The position numbers were made by a program, and so were the translations under genes. The notes under the pieces are model-generated. The model saw nothing but the letters and a program-made list of their open reading frames with translations. It was not told the origin of the DNA and ran no database searches. From Opisthocomus hoazin (lineage: Eukaryota; Chordata; Aves; Opisthocomiformes; Opisthocomidae): 64,000 nucleotides of DNA. Positions within the stretch are counted from its first letter, which is position 1, and each line of letters begins with the position of its first letter. Shown in pieces: positions 50,667 through 61,940 of the stretch. The DNA lies in assembly GCF_030867145.1 (NCBI RefSeq), contig NC_134417.1:6301577-6365576 (forward strand), in the 5' to 3' direction.

Positions 50667-53600
50667 ATGGCGGCGCACGGGGGCTCTGCGGCCTCCTCGG
50701 CGCTGAAGGGGTTAATCCAGCAGTTCACCGCCATCACGGGTGAGGCTGCACGGAAGCCGGGGCCCGCCGAGCTCGGCCGAGGCCGCCGCCGCCGCTGCGT
50801 GCTTAACGGGCGGGTCCGGTCCGGCCCTCGCCGCCGCGTCAGGGGGCGGCCGCCCCGGCGGGCCGGGGGCGGGAGGAGCGGGCCGCGGCGGGAGGCGCTG
50901 CGCGGGGTGAGGTGGAGCGGCCGCGTTCACACACACACACCCCCCCCGTCTCCCGGGAGGCTTTTCCGCTGCCGCCGCGGCCTCCCTCGAGGCGAGAGGC
51001 GCCGGCGACGCCCGGGCCTGTCAGCGGGCGCGCTCCGGGGCCCTGCCCGGGTGATGCCTGAGGCCCGGCCCGGGCCCCCGCCGTGCCTCCGCCCCGCGCG
51101 TCGTGGGGCCCGCCTCGCTCTGCGCGGCGGCGGGGAGGCGCCTCTCGGTTGTCCCCGGTCGGGCGAGCTGCGCAGTGTGTGGGCTCTGCTTCGGGAACCG
51201 CGTCCCGCTCCTGCGAATAAAGCCGGCGGCCAGGAGGGAGGCTGGAGCTGAGCCCTGATTCCGCCTTTAGAAGGGAAAACAGATCTCTTAAAGCACGGTC
51301 GGCTCACTGAGAATTTGGTTCGCTAAGGAAAATAGCGAGTCGCTTTTAAATTGAAGTTTGCGGCAGGTGACAGTTCCTGATTTAGCCTGTGCACTTTGAA
51401 CGCTTGCCCCACTTTGTGTTTATTCTGCTTCGTCGTCGTTGCCCCTTGCCTGTGGCGTTGTGTATCAAATACTGAAGGAACGTCTAATAAAACATCTTTG
51501 GCTTTTCGGTTGATACAAGTGAAACGGCTTGTAATTCGGTTGCTGTAACCAGCTGAATTTTAGGCTGTGTCCCTGTACGCAGGCTCGGACGCACTCAAAT
51601 CCTGGACAGGGGTGTCGAGGGTGTTTAGTACGCTGTGAGCGTGCCGGTAGGGTACCCTGGGAAATCGTTAAAGAAACCATTTAGAATAAACTCTCGAACA
51701 AAAAGCACCTACAGCAAACATGTTTTCGTTATGGTATGCACCCATGTGTGCCTTGTGTTTTCTTTTTCCTGAGGTATTTGCTAAAAAACAAACCAGAACA
51801 GGGGGAGTCATGCTAGTTGCTCTTCCTGACAGCTTTTTGTGCTTATACAGATGGTTTACATTAAACACAAGAGCACCCCTCTTACGCTTTCACAAAGGAA
51901 AAAAAGAACCTGCTTGGGCTTTGCCCATCCACTATTAGAGTTCTGAAGTTTTGTTTTTCTGTTTCAACAGAATTTATGGTTGTATCTAAAAGTGTATTGT
52001 TATGGAGGTTGTCTTGCTGATACAGGCATGATTTGACAGGTGCTCAGAAGCAAAGACCCTCAGTGGTTTGTGTTAGCAGCTTTCACTTTGAGTTGTAAGT
52101 GTACGAAATCACCTGAATCTGTGGGGAAAAGGCTGCATGAATAATACTGTACAACAGTTGGATTCTAGCGTAGGTGATAGTGAGGAATGAGGAGAAATAG
52201 TCCTTGACGTATTTCTCTTATCCAGATGACAGAAGTGCGTTTCTTTGGCGCTCTCACCCGGAGAAGTATTGCTGATAACTCCTGTGTATCTTTACCAATG
52301 ACGTGATGGGATCTCTTTGAAATTTGCTTTGAGACTTAACAAATATGTAGTATTTTCTGTTTGCCAGCACAAGCACTGAAAACATTCATATGATGGCAGT
52401 TTCCTTAGGAGTGGTGAAGAATAAGTACGAGAAGCACTTTGTGTGTTGGTAACACTTTAAATAGCAGAGTTGAATATAATTTTTCTTCTAGTTCTTCTAA
52501 ATTAATGACTTCACAATGCTGTACAGTGAGGTTCTAGGGTGGTGTGTGCATAACGGGTATCATTTAATTGCTACAGCTGACATTGAACTGAGCTCCTGAA
52601 AAATGCCAGAGAGCAGTTAGTTTGAAGAACACGAGCTTGATGCTCTCACGTCATTTTGTGAGATGTCACTAGTTTTTATTTTACACTTTCTTCATCTCAG
52701 TTAAGGTCCTAAAATACAGCTGACTACCATCCCAGTACACTTGTCGTGGCAGGTTGATTTTTTGGAAAACCAGATCACTCAGGTTGGCTCTCTCCTTGAT
52801 TAAAGTGCAGGTCATTTGGAAGTGATTTATCTTGACAGCTTCAAAGTGTGTTCTCTTTTCAAACTAGAGCTTCTTGAGTCTTCCAGGAAAATCTGAGAAA
52901 CATCCAAATACATTTTGCCTAAACTGATGTTATCTGTGGTTCTGATGCTGGGGAAAGTGTTTTCTTCATTTTGGTGACTTGCAGTAAACCTAGTAAGAAT
53001 TATTACAGATCCAAAAGCTACTCCCAAACTGGTTCAGCTGCATTTTGCCACTCTTCCTCTCTACCACCCTCCCCATATGAAAATAAACTCTTTGGCAGTC
53101 TACCACCTGTAGAGACAGATGCTGTAGTGAGTAGACATTTAAAGGATTGGTGCAGGAGAGCTTCCATTGATGAGGGTGCTTCTGTTGATGGTGTGGTTTT
53201 TGAGGAGAAGTTGGGAGGTTGAGGCTGACCCTCTGAGGAAAGAGTCACAAGTGATGCTAAGAGATTTTAATAAATGTTAGTGATTATACAAATAACTGTG
53301 TAGACAAGTACTGCTTTCTCCCTCTTGGCTTGGCTTTATTTTTGTCCCCTCTTAATGTGAACTGAGTTTCTGCTGGTTTGTTTTTGCCTTTTAGCACAAT
53401 CAGTAAAACAGGGTATCTTTTCTTCTGTCTAAATATCTGTTATAAGTGGGTAAAAAAAACTCCAGCAGCTGATCTAGTATTCCCCCTGTTAAAAAGTTAA
53501 TTCAGGTTTTCATTTTTTTTTGCGTATGCTTACTGGTGTTTGGAAAATTGTACCAGGAAGAGGTCTGACCTCTAGGAAAAAAAAAAAAAAAGAACATGAT

Positions 53601-56600
53601 AAAACCCCTCCGATGGCTTCCACTAAGTTTTCTCTTGATGGGAGGAAGAAGTGTGGCTGTCCTATATCTGGGCAGTCCCTTCCCCTGTGAGATATGTATG
53701 TTTGTCTCATTTCAAAGTTGTACTTCAGAGATAAATGGCAACTGTTGAACTGTTCTTTGTAATTACTAATGCTTTGAGAGAGAAAGCTTGCCAGTCAGCT
53801 GTTCCTAGTGCTTCCAATCAAAGTGCTTTCCAAAGGATGCTTTAATTTTTCTTTGGCATTACAGGTGCCAGTGAAAGCGTGGGAAAGCACATGCTTGAAG
53901 CATGCAACAACAATCTGGAGATGGCTGTCACCATGTTTCTGGATGGTGGAGGCATAGCAGAGGAGCCTAGCACCAGTTCTGCAGGGGTGTCTACTGTTCG
54001 ACCACACAATGAGTATGTACCCGATGAATGTGTCTGCATAATGAGTGCTCTGTCTTAAGAATTTAATAGTGTAAGGTAGAACAAATAAGACAATTGTCAC
54101 TTCTAACCTGCTGTAATACGTGCCTCTTTGATGATCTTGTTAAATTGATTGCTCCAACTGGGTAAATAAGTTCTTATTACAGAAGTTAGTCTCTCTTGCA
54201 GGTACTTCAGAAGTTTTCTGTAGCTTGAACAGACCATTGTTTGCAAACAGAGCTCAAGACGTTAAAGTGGTCCAGTAGTAAGGGATTCTTGGTTTTTAAT
54301 GGCTCCAGCAATCTTGCTTTATGTTAATTTAGCAGAGACTTATGTTGTTTTGGTTCTTATAAATACCGTGACCTTAGTCCCCTTTGTAAGGGGTTGTTAG
54401 TGTTGTTTTAAGTGTAACCAGATTTGGCACTGGAAAGGCTGGATTGCGTACACTGGTACGCAGAGGAATGAGCAACTGTAGTATCTGCCTGAGTGTCTTG
54501 CACATCAGATGCCAATAAAAGAAAGTTGTTCCACTTCAGCATTGCAGAGAGTCTTTCAGTGCTGCCTGTTAATGTGTCTGCTTGGGATAAATAGAATATT
54601 TTGAGTGGAAGTCAATTGGTACAAGTCACATTCATTAAATGTTCTAAATTAAACCGAGCCATGGTTTGGTCTTTATGAAGGTCTTTTTCCTAAAGACGAC
54701 TAACTTTTAAAGAAAATTCTTGCCCCTCATACTTCTGAAGCACTTGTGTAAATTTAAACAACTGGTTTAGTACTAACCTTTGTAGTTGATATCAAGTGCA
54801 TTCCTGCTTGAACCTTTGACAGGTAATGAACCTAAAACCCTGTATCTTTAGGTGTTAGAGTTCTTATTTCTAGACAACTTCTGGCACATCAGTGACTTAA
54901 GATTCAAGTTTTTATTGGAATACTTTCTTTTTTATACTTGACACCCTCCAGGTACTGGTCAGTTTAGTGTTACTTCTAGGAAGAGAGAACAATAAGTATG
55001 CAAATGCAAAATGGAGAATAACTAGCTTCACAAAGCAATCAAAGATGTGGAGGTTAATAGCAAGGTTAGTGCATCCTGCTGACATTATGAGTTACTTTTT
55101 GAAATGTGCATGGCCAAGAGCCACAAACTGCACAGTTTACCACTTCGATGAGTCCGAGGGAAGAGGGCACTTCAGGAGCAGTTCACAGGCAGGGAATAGC
55201 AGTGGATTTGCTTGACTGAGCCTGTGCCCTCCTTCCCGTAGATCTGTGGGCAAGGTGACCACACTGAGTGATACTGTTTCAGAGCCCTTGTGATGTCCTT
55301 TCTTCTAGTCATAATTTCAGATTATCTAGCAGTCTCTGCAAGTGTAACTGAGCTGTTGGTATGTGAGGGACCCCAGCTATGTAAGCAAAGAACTGCTTCC
55401 AAAATGAGAGAAATGGCCTTTTTGATCATCTTATTTTCCTTCCTCTGGAAAAGAGAGGGCTGTGAACTTCAAGTGGAAGCAAAATTCTTTCAGCAGAAGA
55501 AAGCTTGTAGTAAGGAAGATAATCCTTTTTTTCTCCCTCTGTGTAGATAATTAGGGGAGGAGGGGGGCAAGCAGATTAATTAGCAGCCTTTGCTAAGTTT
55601 TAAGAAACTTTTCCAAGTTTTAAGACAGTTACTAAAGAAGAAGAAAATATTTGAATAGTAGATTGACAAAGTCTGGGATCTAGTCACCCAGGGATCTGTG
55701 TAATCTTCTGTCAAGATTTAGAAAGGTCGTATCCATGTCAGATCTTAATGTAGAGTATAACAAGTCCTGCTTCAGTGCCATGAGTGGCAATGGATGGTCT
55801 CTTGAGGTCCTTTGTGACCCAGATCTCTTGATTTTGTGCAACGGTACAGCTGGTTCAAGTTGCAGGAGCCTTTGGAGCACAACGGGATGCTTGGAACATT
55901 ATAATCTCTGATGTGTGTGTTTTTCTTTTTTTCCTCCTTCCTCTTTGATAGGGATGAAGTACGAGCTCCAATTCCTCAAAAACAGGAAATTTTAGTAGAG
56001 CCAGAGCCCTTGTTTGGAGGTAGGCTTGTGTTCTTATTTTATTGTTTTGTTTTCGTTACCTTGAGATAAGCTAAACGATGAAAAAAACCAGAGCTTGCTT
56101 CATATGAAGAAAGCATTGTATGTATTTTTGTTCTTATTTTTTTTCCCTGCTGCAACTCTGCTGCTATGTAACATGATTGCACACTTGGAAATACACCAGT
56201 GTTATTGAAAACCTTGCACATTAGAGATGCTGCATTCCCAGTGGTACCAATTTGCTAACTCCAGTTTAATGAGACTTTATGAGGCAATAGCCAGTTAGCT
56301 ATGATAAATACATGTCTGCGTTCTGGGGGTTCAGGACTGTGATACTGCTGTGAAAGTGTTCAAGGTGATGGGATAAAAGCTTGAACTTTGACTGACGAGT
56401 GAAAATGAAGAGGACAAATGCATGCTTGTCAAGGAGATGACAGATGAGAAAGGGCTGAACTATGTGATTACTCATAATTTTCTCCATTTCTCATTTGGGA
56501 ATTTAATTTGCTTTTTAAACTGCGTCATGCAGCTAGTTTTCTTGTTTGTTTTTTGAAGCTGTGTATCACTTTTGTTTTTGAAACATTTTTTTGCTCTAAG

Positions 56601-59600
56601 GAAACAGGTGATGGAAATGCTCTTTTCTTTTGGGTGCTTATCTAAAGCACTCTTTAGTAATCGTGTAATACACTCACGTTCTGAATCTCAAAACATCAAT
56701 CGCAAACCTTTGCTATAGTGGTTCTTTTACAGCAGCACAGGGATGGAACTTCTGTAGTGTGACTGGGTTACCTGGTGCATTATCTTCTCCTTTTGTATAA
56801 TGTCCATGCCTGCATGGAGATACAAGGCGCTCTCTTTTTATGCTTACTTCCTCTAGCTCTGTCCCTCTCATGTTGACCAGGCCATTTCTGGCTGTCTGTG
56901 TGGCTTTGCTACGTCAAGCTAATTGGGAGTCTTGCCCTTTTTATCAAGGAAGGGCTTGCAAGGCTCCCCTTTAAAGTGGTTGCATACCCAGAGGGAATGA
57001 GCTTTTCTATTGTTTAGTTCCTGTGCTAGAAGGGAGGAGGTGGCCAGTCCAGGTTTACCACGGAACTGGTTTTCTGTCTTTTTTTTCAACAGCAGAGAGG
57101 TTTTTAGCCAGGATGCACAAGCTGGGAGGTGATTCCAGAGGATGGTGCCCTGCTGAGGGCACTCTGAAGACACTGCAGCAGCTTGTTCCTTTTGCTTTCT
57201 TTGTGGCCCAGCAGAGTTATTGACAAAGGTCTGTAGACTCCTGTGGGTTCGAGAATCTAAGAAGTGCAGGACTAAGATCTGCTGACCCTAGTGCTTGGTC
57301 CTGTTCTACCCACCTGTAACACACTGATCTCAGACGCGCTGTCACTGACTGCCCTACCGAGGGGATCTGCGGATCAGTGATAGCCTCCTGGCACTGTCTG
57401 GTCCACCAGTGCTGATATGCTCACTAATGCCACTTCTGTTTGTAACGTGAAGCAGGACAAGCCAGCTGAAACCAGAGAGACTTCACTTGGTCTTTTCAGC
57501 TCTAACCTCAAAACAGGGAATGTGCCAGTTCCTGGTTTTGACAGTGTCATGCTGACGTGATTGTGTGAGCTTGGGGTTTCTTCCAGTTGATGAGATGACC
57601 CTGTGTATTTGTGCTTTGCCAGATACATGGAATCCGTCTTGCGCTACAAAGGATATCAGAAAAACGTCTACCTGGACTGCTGTGAACGTCTTCATCAGCG
57701 CTGCCAGGCTGTAGCTAAGCCTGGCAAGCGAAATGCTGCTTTTGCTGAAGTGGTCCTTCAGTTGCTATCCTTACCTGCAGTTTAAGTTGCTCTGAAGTTG
57801 GCTTTAATGGGTTGTGCTTGTGCCCCTAAGCATTTAGAGGTGAAAGAGATGTTATTTATTGGAGTTAGAGAAGTATTATTCACAAGCATGTTCCTCATTC
57901 AAGCTTACTTTCTTATTCCATGATAGTCTGTATGGGATACACTGATTCTTTACTTCGTACTCTGTACGAGAAGAATGCAAGGAACAAGAGCTGTGTACCA
58001 TTCTTTATGCCCTTGGTGTGATACAAGGTGAAAGATGAACGATGATGCACACGCTATGGGTGCAAAACCAGAAGGTCTCTAAAATCAAGTTTTGGAGGTA
58101 CTTACTGTGTGACCTGTGAGTAGGTCTTGCTTTCTCACAGTAAATGGATTTTTTCTTACTACAGGTTTCCAGTGGGTATACATTGTATTTATCTTTGTTT
58201 AATTTGTTTATCATTTATTATGTCTTGTAACAATTAGGCTTTGAAATTTCTATCTTTAAATTGTTCTGTTTTCACTTAATAGTAATGCAGATGAAAAGTT
58301 GAAATAAATCTTGGCAGGCAGTTCTGTTTTGCGTCCCACATACAGTGGTTCTGCTGTACCATAGGACTTCGATGGTACTTTTAGGTACTGTTCCAGTTAC
58401 CTGCCTGGGCCGCTGTCTCTCCCCAACTGCACCAGTTCTGTTCTGAAGGTTCCCTTGCAGTTAGTGATACTGGATCCAGTGGAGGACTGTGGCTGTTGCC
58501 ATTCCAGGCAAGAATTTGGGACAGAGTCTGGATAAGAGATTAGAAAAGAATAGAAATGGATTGTGGAAAAAAAAAGTGTGGTGCCTAATAAATAAAATTT
58601 TCTCCCAAAATCATGTTATTCAAATTTTTTTTTCAAAGTTTTTCATCTGCTTGAAGGTCTGTTGTAAAAATCTTGACTGGAATTGTGACACATGATGCTG
58701 TGACAGCACTGCCACTGGGTGGGATGGCCTTTGGAGTGCTTGGTGAGCCCATCAGAAAGGGCTAACTTTAAACTTTGGTGTATTGTTGGTACATGTTTTA
58801 GACTACTGATTTCCATCTTTCTCCAGCCCTTCCTAATGACCTTACTCTCACATCATTCATGCTTTGGGTTCCTATTCTGTTGTCCCACATGTGTGATGGA
58901 AGGTACTAATATGTAATTATTTTGATAGTATACTTTTGAAATAATTATTGAAATACTTTTTTTTTTTTTTTAAGCTCCTAAAAGACGCAGACCTGCGCGC
59001 TCAATATTTGACGGTTTTCGGGATTTTCAAACAGAAACCAGTAAGTGTCTACAGATCAGTAAGTTAAGGGTTCTTTTTTTTTTTGTGCAAGTAAGACTGA
59101 AAAATAGTTTCCGTTGTAGACTATTACAACTTTCAGTCATTGAATGGTTTTAAAATTGCCTACTGTATAGCAAAAGGGTTTTTTAATAATATTATTAAGC
59201 TGTTCATTGTTGTAGTGTCAGTACTGTTTACTGACATGTGTCTTCCACCTTTGTGGTACAGGTAAGGTTGTTAGTTTATTTTTCTGGGGCAGGTGAAGGG
59301 AAGGTGCTGAGTAATGGACATACAAAGCAGCTTGTAAGGAGGCTGGTCCAAACACTTTACTTGCATAACACAGGCAAACCTGCAGACAGTATATTGTCTG
59401 CTTTGGTATGGCAAATATTTTCTTCATAACTCTCAAAAAAATACTTTTTCTGCTCTAGAGGGAACTGAAAAGCGGGAAGAATCTAACACCCATCTAGAAA
59501 TTAAGTTCATTAATTGAATTTTGCTTGGCTAGCCAGTGGTCATTCTGGCATGTGAATTAGGTTTGAGTAGCTCTGAGGCTTCTTCCTTGGTCACACACAA

Positions 59601-61940
59601 GGTTCTCATGAATTTAATTGCTGTTTACCATTGTCTATCTGTTCATACACAGAATCTCAAAATGAAAAGCATTGGCTGTTATTTAAGCCATGAAGGTTTG
59701 TAGAATATGATTCTTTGACAGTGAAACACCAGATATTTCACAACTGAGCTAGAGCTGTTGTGCAGTTGTTATTGCTGATGTTGCTGGAATGTTCAAGAGG
59801 TCTAAGCATGGACCAGGTTACCATATAGTTAGCTGCTGTTGGATGCTGAACTGAAAATAAGTATTCATAGTTACTTTCTTTTCCCTGACAGGTTTGGTCA
59901 GGGTTTTCCAGTCATAATGAACTTGTCAAATGCTAAAGTCACTGGCAGCTGTGTAAATGAAAATACACCATTTACAGAATCATCATACCCTTAAATTTTT
60001 TCTCCTCACCTCCACTTTGTTACAAGACACTTAGATATGGATGATACGTAAAACCATTGTGGTTTAACCCAGCAGCCAGCAACTGGGACCAGGCAGCCAC
60101 TCGCTCACTCCTCCCCTCTGCCCCCAGTGGGATAGGGAGGAGAATAGGCAAAAAGTAAAACTCGTGGGTTGAGATAAGGGCAGTTTAATAAGACAACAAA
60201 GGAAGGAAGAATAATAAAGCACAGGCAAAACAAGTGATACACAGTACAATTTTCCTCACTGCGCAACAACCGATTGTGCAGCCAGTCCCTGAGCAGCTAT
60301 TGCGGATCATAGAATTGTAGAATGGTTTGGGTCGGAAGGGACCTTTATAGATCATCTCTTTCCAACCCCCCTGCCATGGGCAGGGACACGTTCCACTGGA
60401 CCAGGTTGCTCAAAGCCCCATCCAGCCTGGCCTTGAACACTGCCAGGGAGGGGGAGCCACAGCTTCTCAGCATCCACAACTTTCACGGAACTCACAGAGT
60501 CGTGGGGCTTGGAAGGGACGTCTGTGGGTCATCTGGACCAACCCGCTGCCAAAGCAGGATTTTGCAGAGCTTGCCGGACTCACAGAAAAGTTTCTGCCCC
60601 CCAGCCAACCCCATTTATATACTGAGCATGATGTATATGATATGGAATATTTCCACTGGCCATCCTGGGTTAGCTGCCTGGCTATGCTTCCTCCCAGCTC
60701 TTGTACACCTGCTCATTAGCTGAGCATGGGCAACTGAAAAAAAGTACTTGATTTCTTAGCAACAACTAAAACCATCAGTGTATTATCAATATGCTTCTCA
60801 TATTAAATCCAAAACACAGCAGCTACTGGGAAGAAAATTAGCTCTATCCCAGCTGAAACCAGGACAAGGGTTTATGATGAAACTTTTATCATGCTTTTTG
60901 GTTAAAACTTCGTAGATGAATATCATTGTCTGATTGCCTCTGAAAAAGCAGCCCTGGCCATGAAAGTCAGGATTATTTCCTGACTCCCAGGCATGCTCCA
61001 CAGGGATGCTTTTTTCCCCTGTGGGGATCCAGAGTCTGCTCAAAAGTGGTTTGTATGCTATGGCTCATTGACAGCTCCTTTCACTACTGGAAGGTTTTTG
61101 GTTGTGGGATAGTTACTCCCCACTTCAGCTGACTTGGTTTCATAGAATACATGGTATCACTGCATTTTTAGGTAAGCAATTGTGTTATTTACCTTTACTG
61201 TGTATGGTCATGTGTGTGTAGGAACTATGTTCTGTATTATTTTGAATGGAATTGATACCACTGAAAGAAACCTGCTCGAAGTGTGGTACTTGTGTATAAA
61301 CAAATCTGAAAACCCATTCACCTGAGAGAGACAGTGGTATCCCAAGTTGATTGTGGGAAGAGTAGATACTTAATATAAACATCCAAAGATACTTCTCCAT
61401 GTAAACTGTCTTTTTTTTTTTTTTTCATATGAGATTGCCTTACAGTCAAGAAATAGCAACAGTGGAATAGAAATATTCTGAGTATAAGTTATGATACTAC
61501 AGTCTAGCTCAGTTTTCCCTTTTAAAAGCATCACCGAAGACAAGTCACAGCTCTTTTTTTAGCTCTTTTGGTTTCAAATATTGACATATGACCCCTTCTG
61601 CTGATACATTTATTAAGGTGTTTTTTAAAAGTGAAACAAATGCCCAGTGCTTGAGAAATCTAGGGCAAGCGGGATCCTTTCCTTTATATAGCAGCTAATC
61701 TTGTTCAGTGTAGTCTAACCTTGTGACTTCAGTGCTGAAGTTTTGTGCATGAGCATGTAGCCAATAATAAATCCATCTTGTGAGTATTTTGTCTAATTCA
61801 GCTTTCTTTGCTCTTGGGGCTGTGCAGTTCGACAGGAGCAGGAGCTACGAAATGGAGGGGCAGTAGATAAGAAACTCACTACTCTAGCAGACCTCTTCAG
61901 GCCTCCCATTGATCTGATGCACAAAGGGAGCTTTGAAACG
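50667..61940 (+). CDS. UBXN7: UBXN7 (UBXD7), N-terminal part, five exons; continues beyond the window
   Basis: The exons are 50667-50739, 53865-54012, 55952-56019, 58975-59040 and 61828-61940, all GT-AG and in phase, giving 156 residues of about 489. The sequence is almost identical to human: MAAHGGSAASSALKGLIQQF, ASESVGKHMLEACNNNLEMA, RAPIPQKQEILVEPEPLFG, KRRRPARSIFDGFRDFQTET and LTTLADLFRPPIDLMHKGSF. Residues about 10-55 are the UBA-like domain that binds ubiquitinated substrates. The start of the UAS domain is reached at the end; the UIM and the p97-binding UBX domain must lie to the right. UBXN7 links p97/VCP to neddylated cullin-RING ligases (notably CUL2-VHL and HIF1A) and helps unload the CMG helicase. 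The ATG sits in a YY1-type context and matches the human start. Exon 4 has a very long T-run before its acceptor. Sequence from 61941 to 64000 is intron with A- and T-rich simple stretches. Confidence 0.98.
55680..55842 (+). mobile_element. Old CR1 3'-end fragment in UBXN7 intron 2
   Basis: The segment ending 'ctcttgaggtcctttgtgac' then 'ccagatctcttgattttgtg' follows the CR1 3' tail (ctgaggtcccttccaaccca, gattctatgattctgtg) with clear divergence. Upstream bases also follow the CR1 3' region. It is a short, old, 5'-truncated copy in sense with UBXN7. The left boundary is approximate. Confidence 0.6.
57480..57790 (+). other. Intronic segment with an unexplained short open frame (57627-57785)
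   Basis: Inside UBXN7 intron 3, a sequence resembling a splice acceptor (tttgtgctttgccag) is followed by an ATG-initiated frame of 52 codons (starting MESVLRYKGYQKNVYLDCCE). I do not recognise it, and human UBXN7 has no exon that I know of here. It has no good donor and is probably chance. Confidence 0.15.
60305..60478 (-). mobile_element. CR1 3' fragment nested in the LTR (first of two)
   Basis: The left end 'tcatagaattgtagaatggt' followed by 'ttgggtcggaagggac' is the reverse complement of a CR1 tail. The copy continues through 'caggttgctcaaagccccat' and 'ccagcctggccttgaacact', both standard CR1 3' sequence. It is younger than the LTR that it interrupts. Confidence 0.85.
60484..60575 (-). 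mobile_element. CR1 3' fragment nested in the LTR (second of two)
   Basis: A second CR1 tail start ('cacagagtcgtggggcttgg') lies directly after the first copy in the same orientation, running about 90 bases before the LTR resumes near 60598. Two closely stacked CR1 ends imply two insertion events or one into another. Confidence 0.65.
61411..61429. repeat. T-run in UBXN7 intron 5 upstream region
   Basis: Near-pure T homopolymer of about 18 bases in intron 4 of UBXN7, upstream of exon 5. It is simple sequence with no further content. Similar A-rich sequence occurs at about 63563-63615 in the following intron. Confidence 0.7.

Larger units (their letters stand above)
50391..51240 (+). promoter_or_regulatory. 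UBXN7 CpG-island promoter with YY1 element at the start codon
   Basis: This is a dense CpG island around UBXN7 exon 1. AAGATGGCGGC at 50664-50674 is a canonical YY1 site overlapping the start codon, a known arrangement in TATA-less housekeeping promoters. An NRF1-like GCGCCTGCGCAG lies about 55 bases upstream of the ATG. Two RFX X-boxes lie further upstream and are listed separately. Confidence 0.75.
60058..60866 (-). mobile_element. Solo LTR of an avian endogenous retrovirus (ERVL type likely), interrupted by CR1 insertions
   Basis: The ends are TGTGGTTTAACCC and GAAACCAGGACA, the two termini of a very common avian LTR family. The inside carries its landmarks: 'gtaaaactcgtgggttgaga', and on the minus strand the TATA region 'ctcagtatataaatgggg'. 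The LTR therefore reads on the minus strand. No internal retroviral genes flank it, so it is a solo LTR left by recombination. About 290 bases of CR1-derived and unresolved sequence split it near the middle. It is a moderately diverged fossil. No matching target-site duplication was evident by eye. ERVL assignment is from memory of the consensus. Confidence 0.75.

Noticed and set aside
50409-51251. Open frame of 280 codons over UBXN7 exon 1
   Set aside because: It is in a different frame from the conserved MAAHGGSAASSALKG start and lies wholly in the CpG island.
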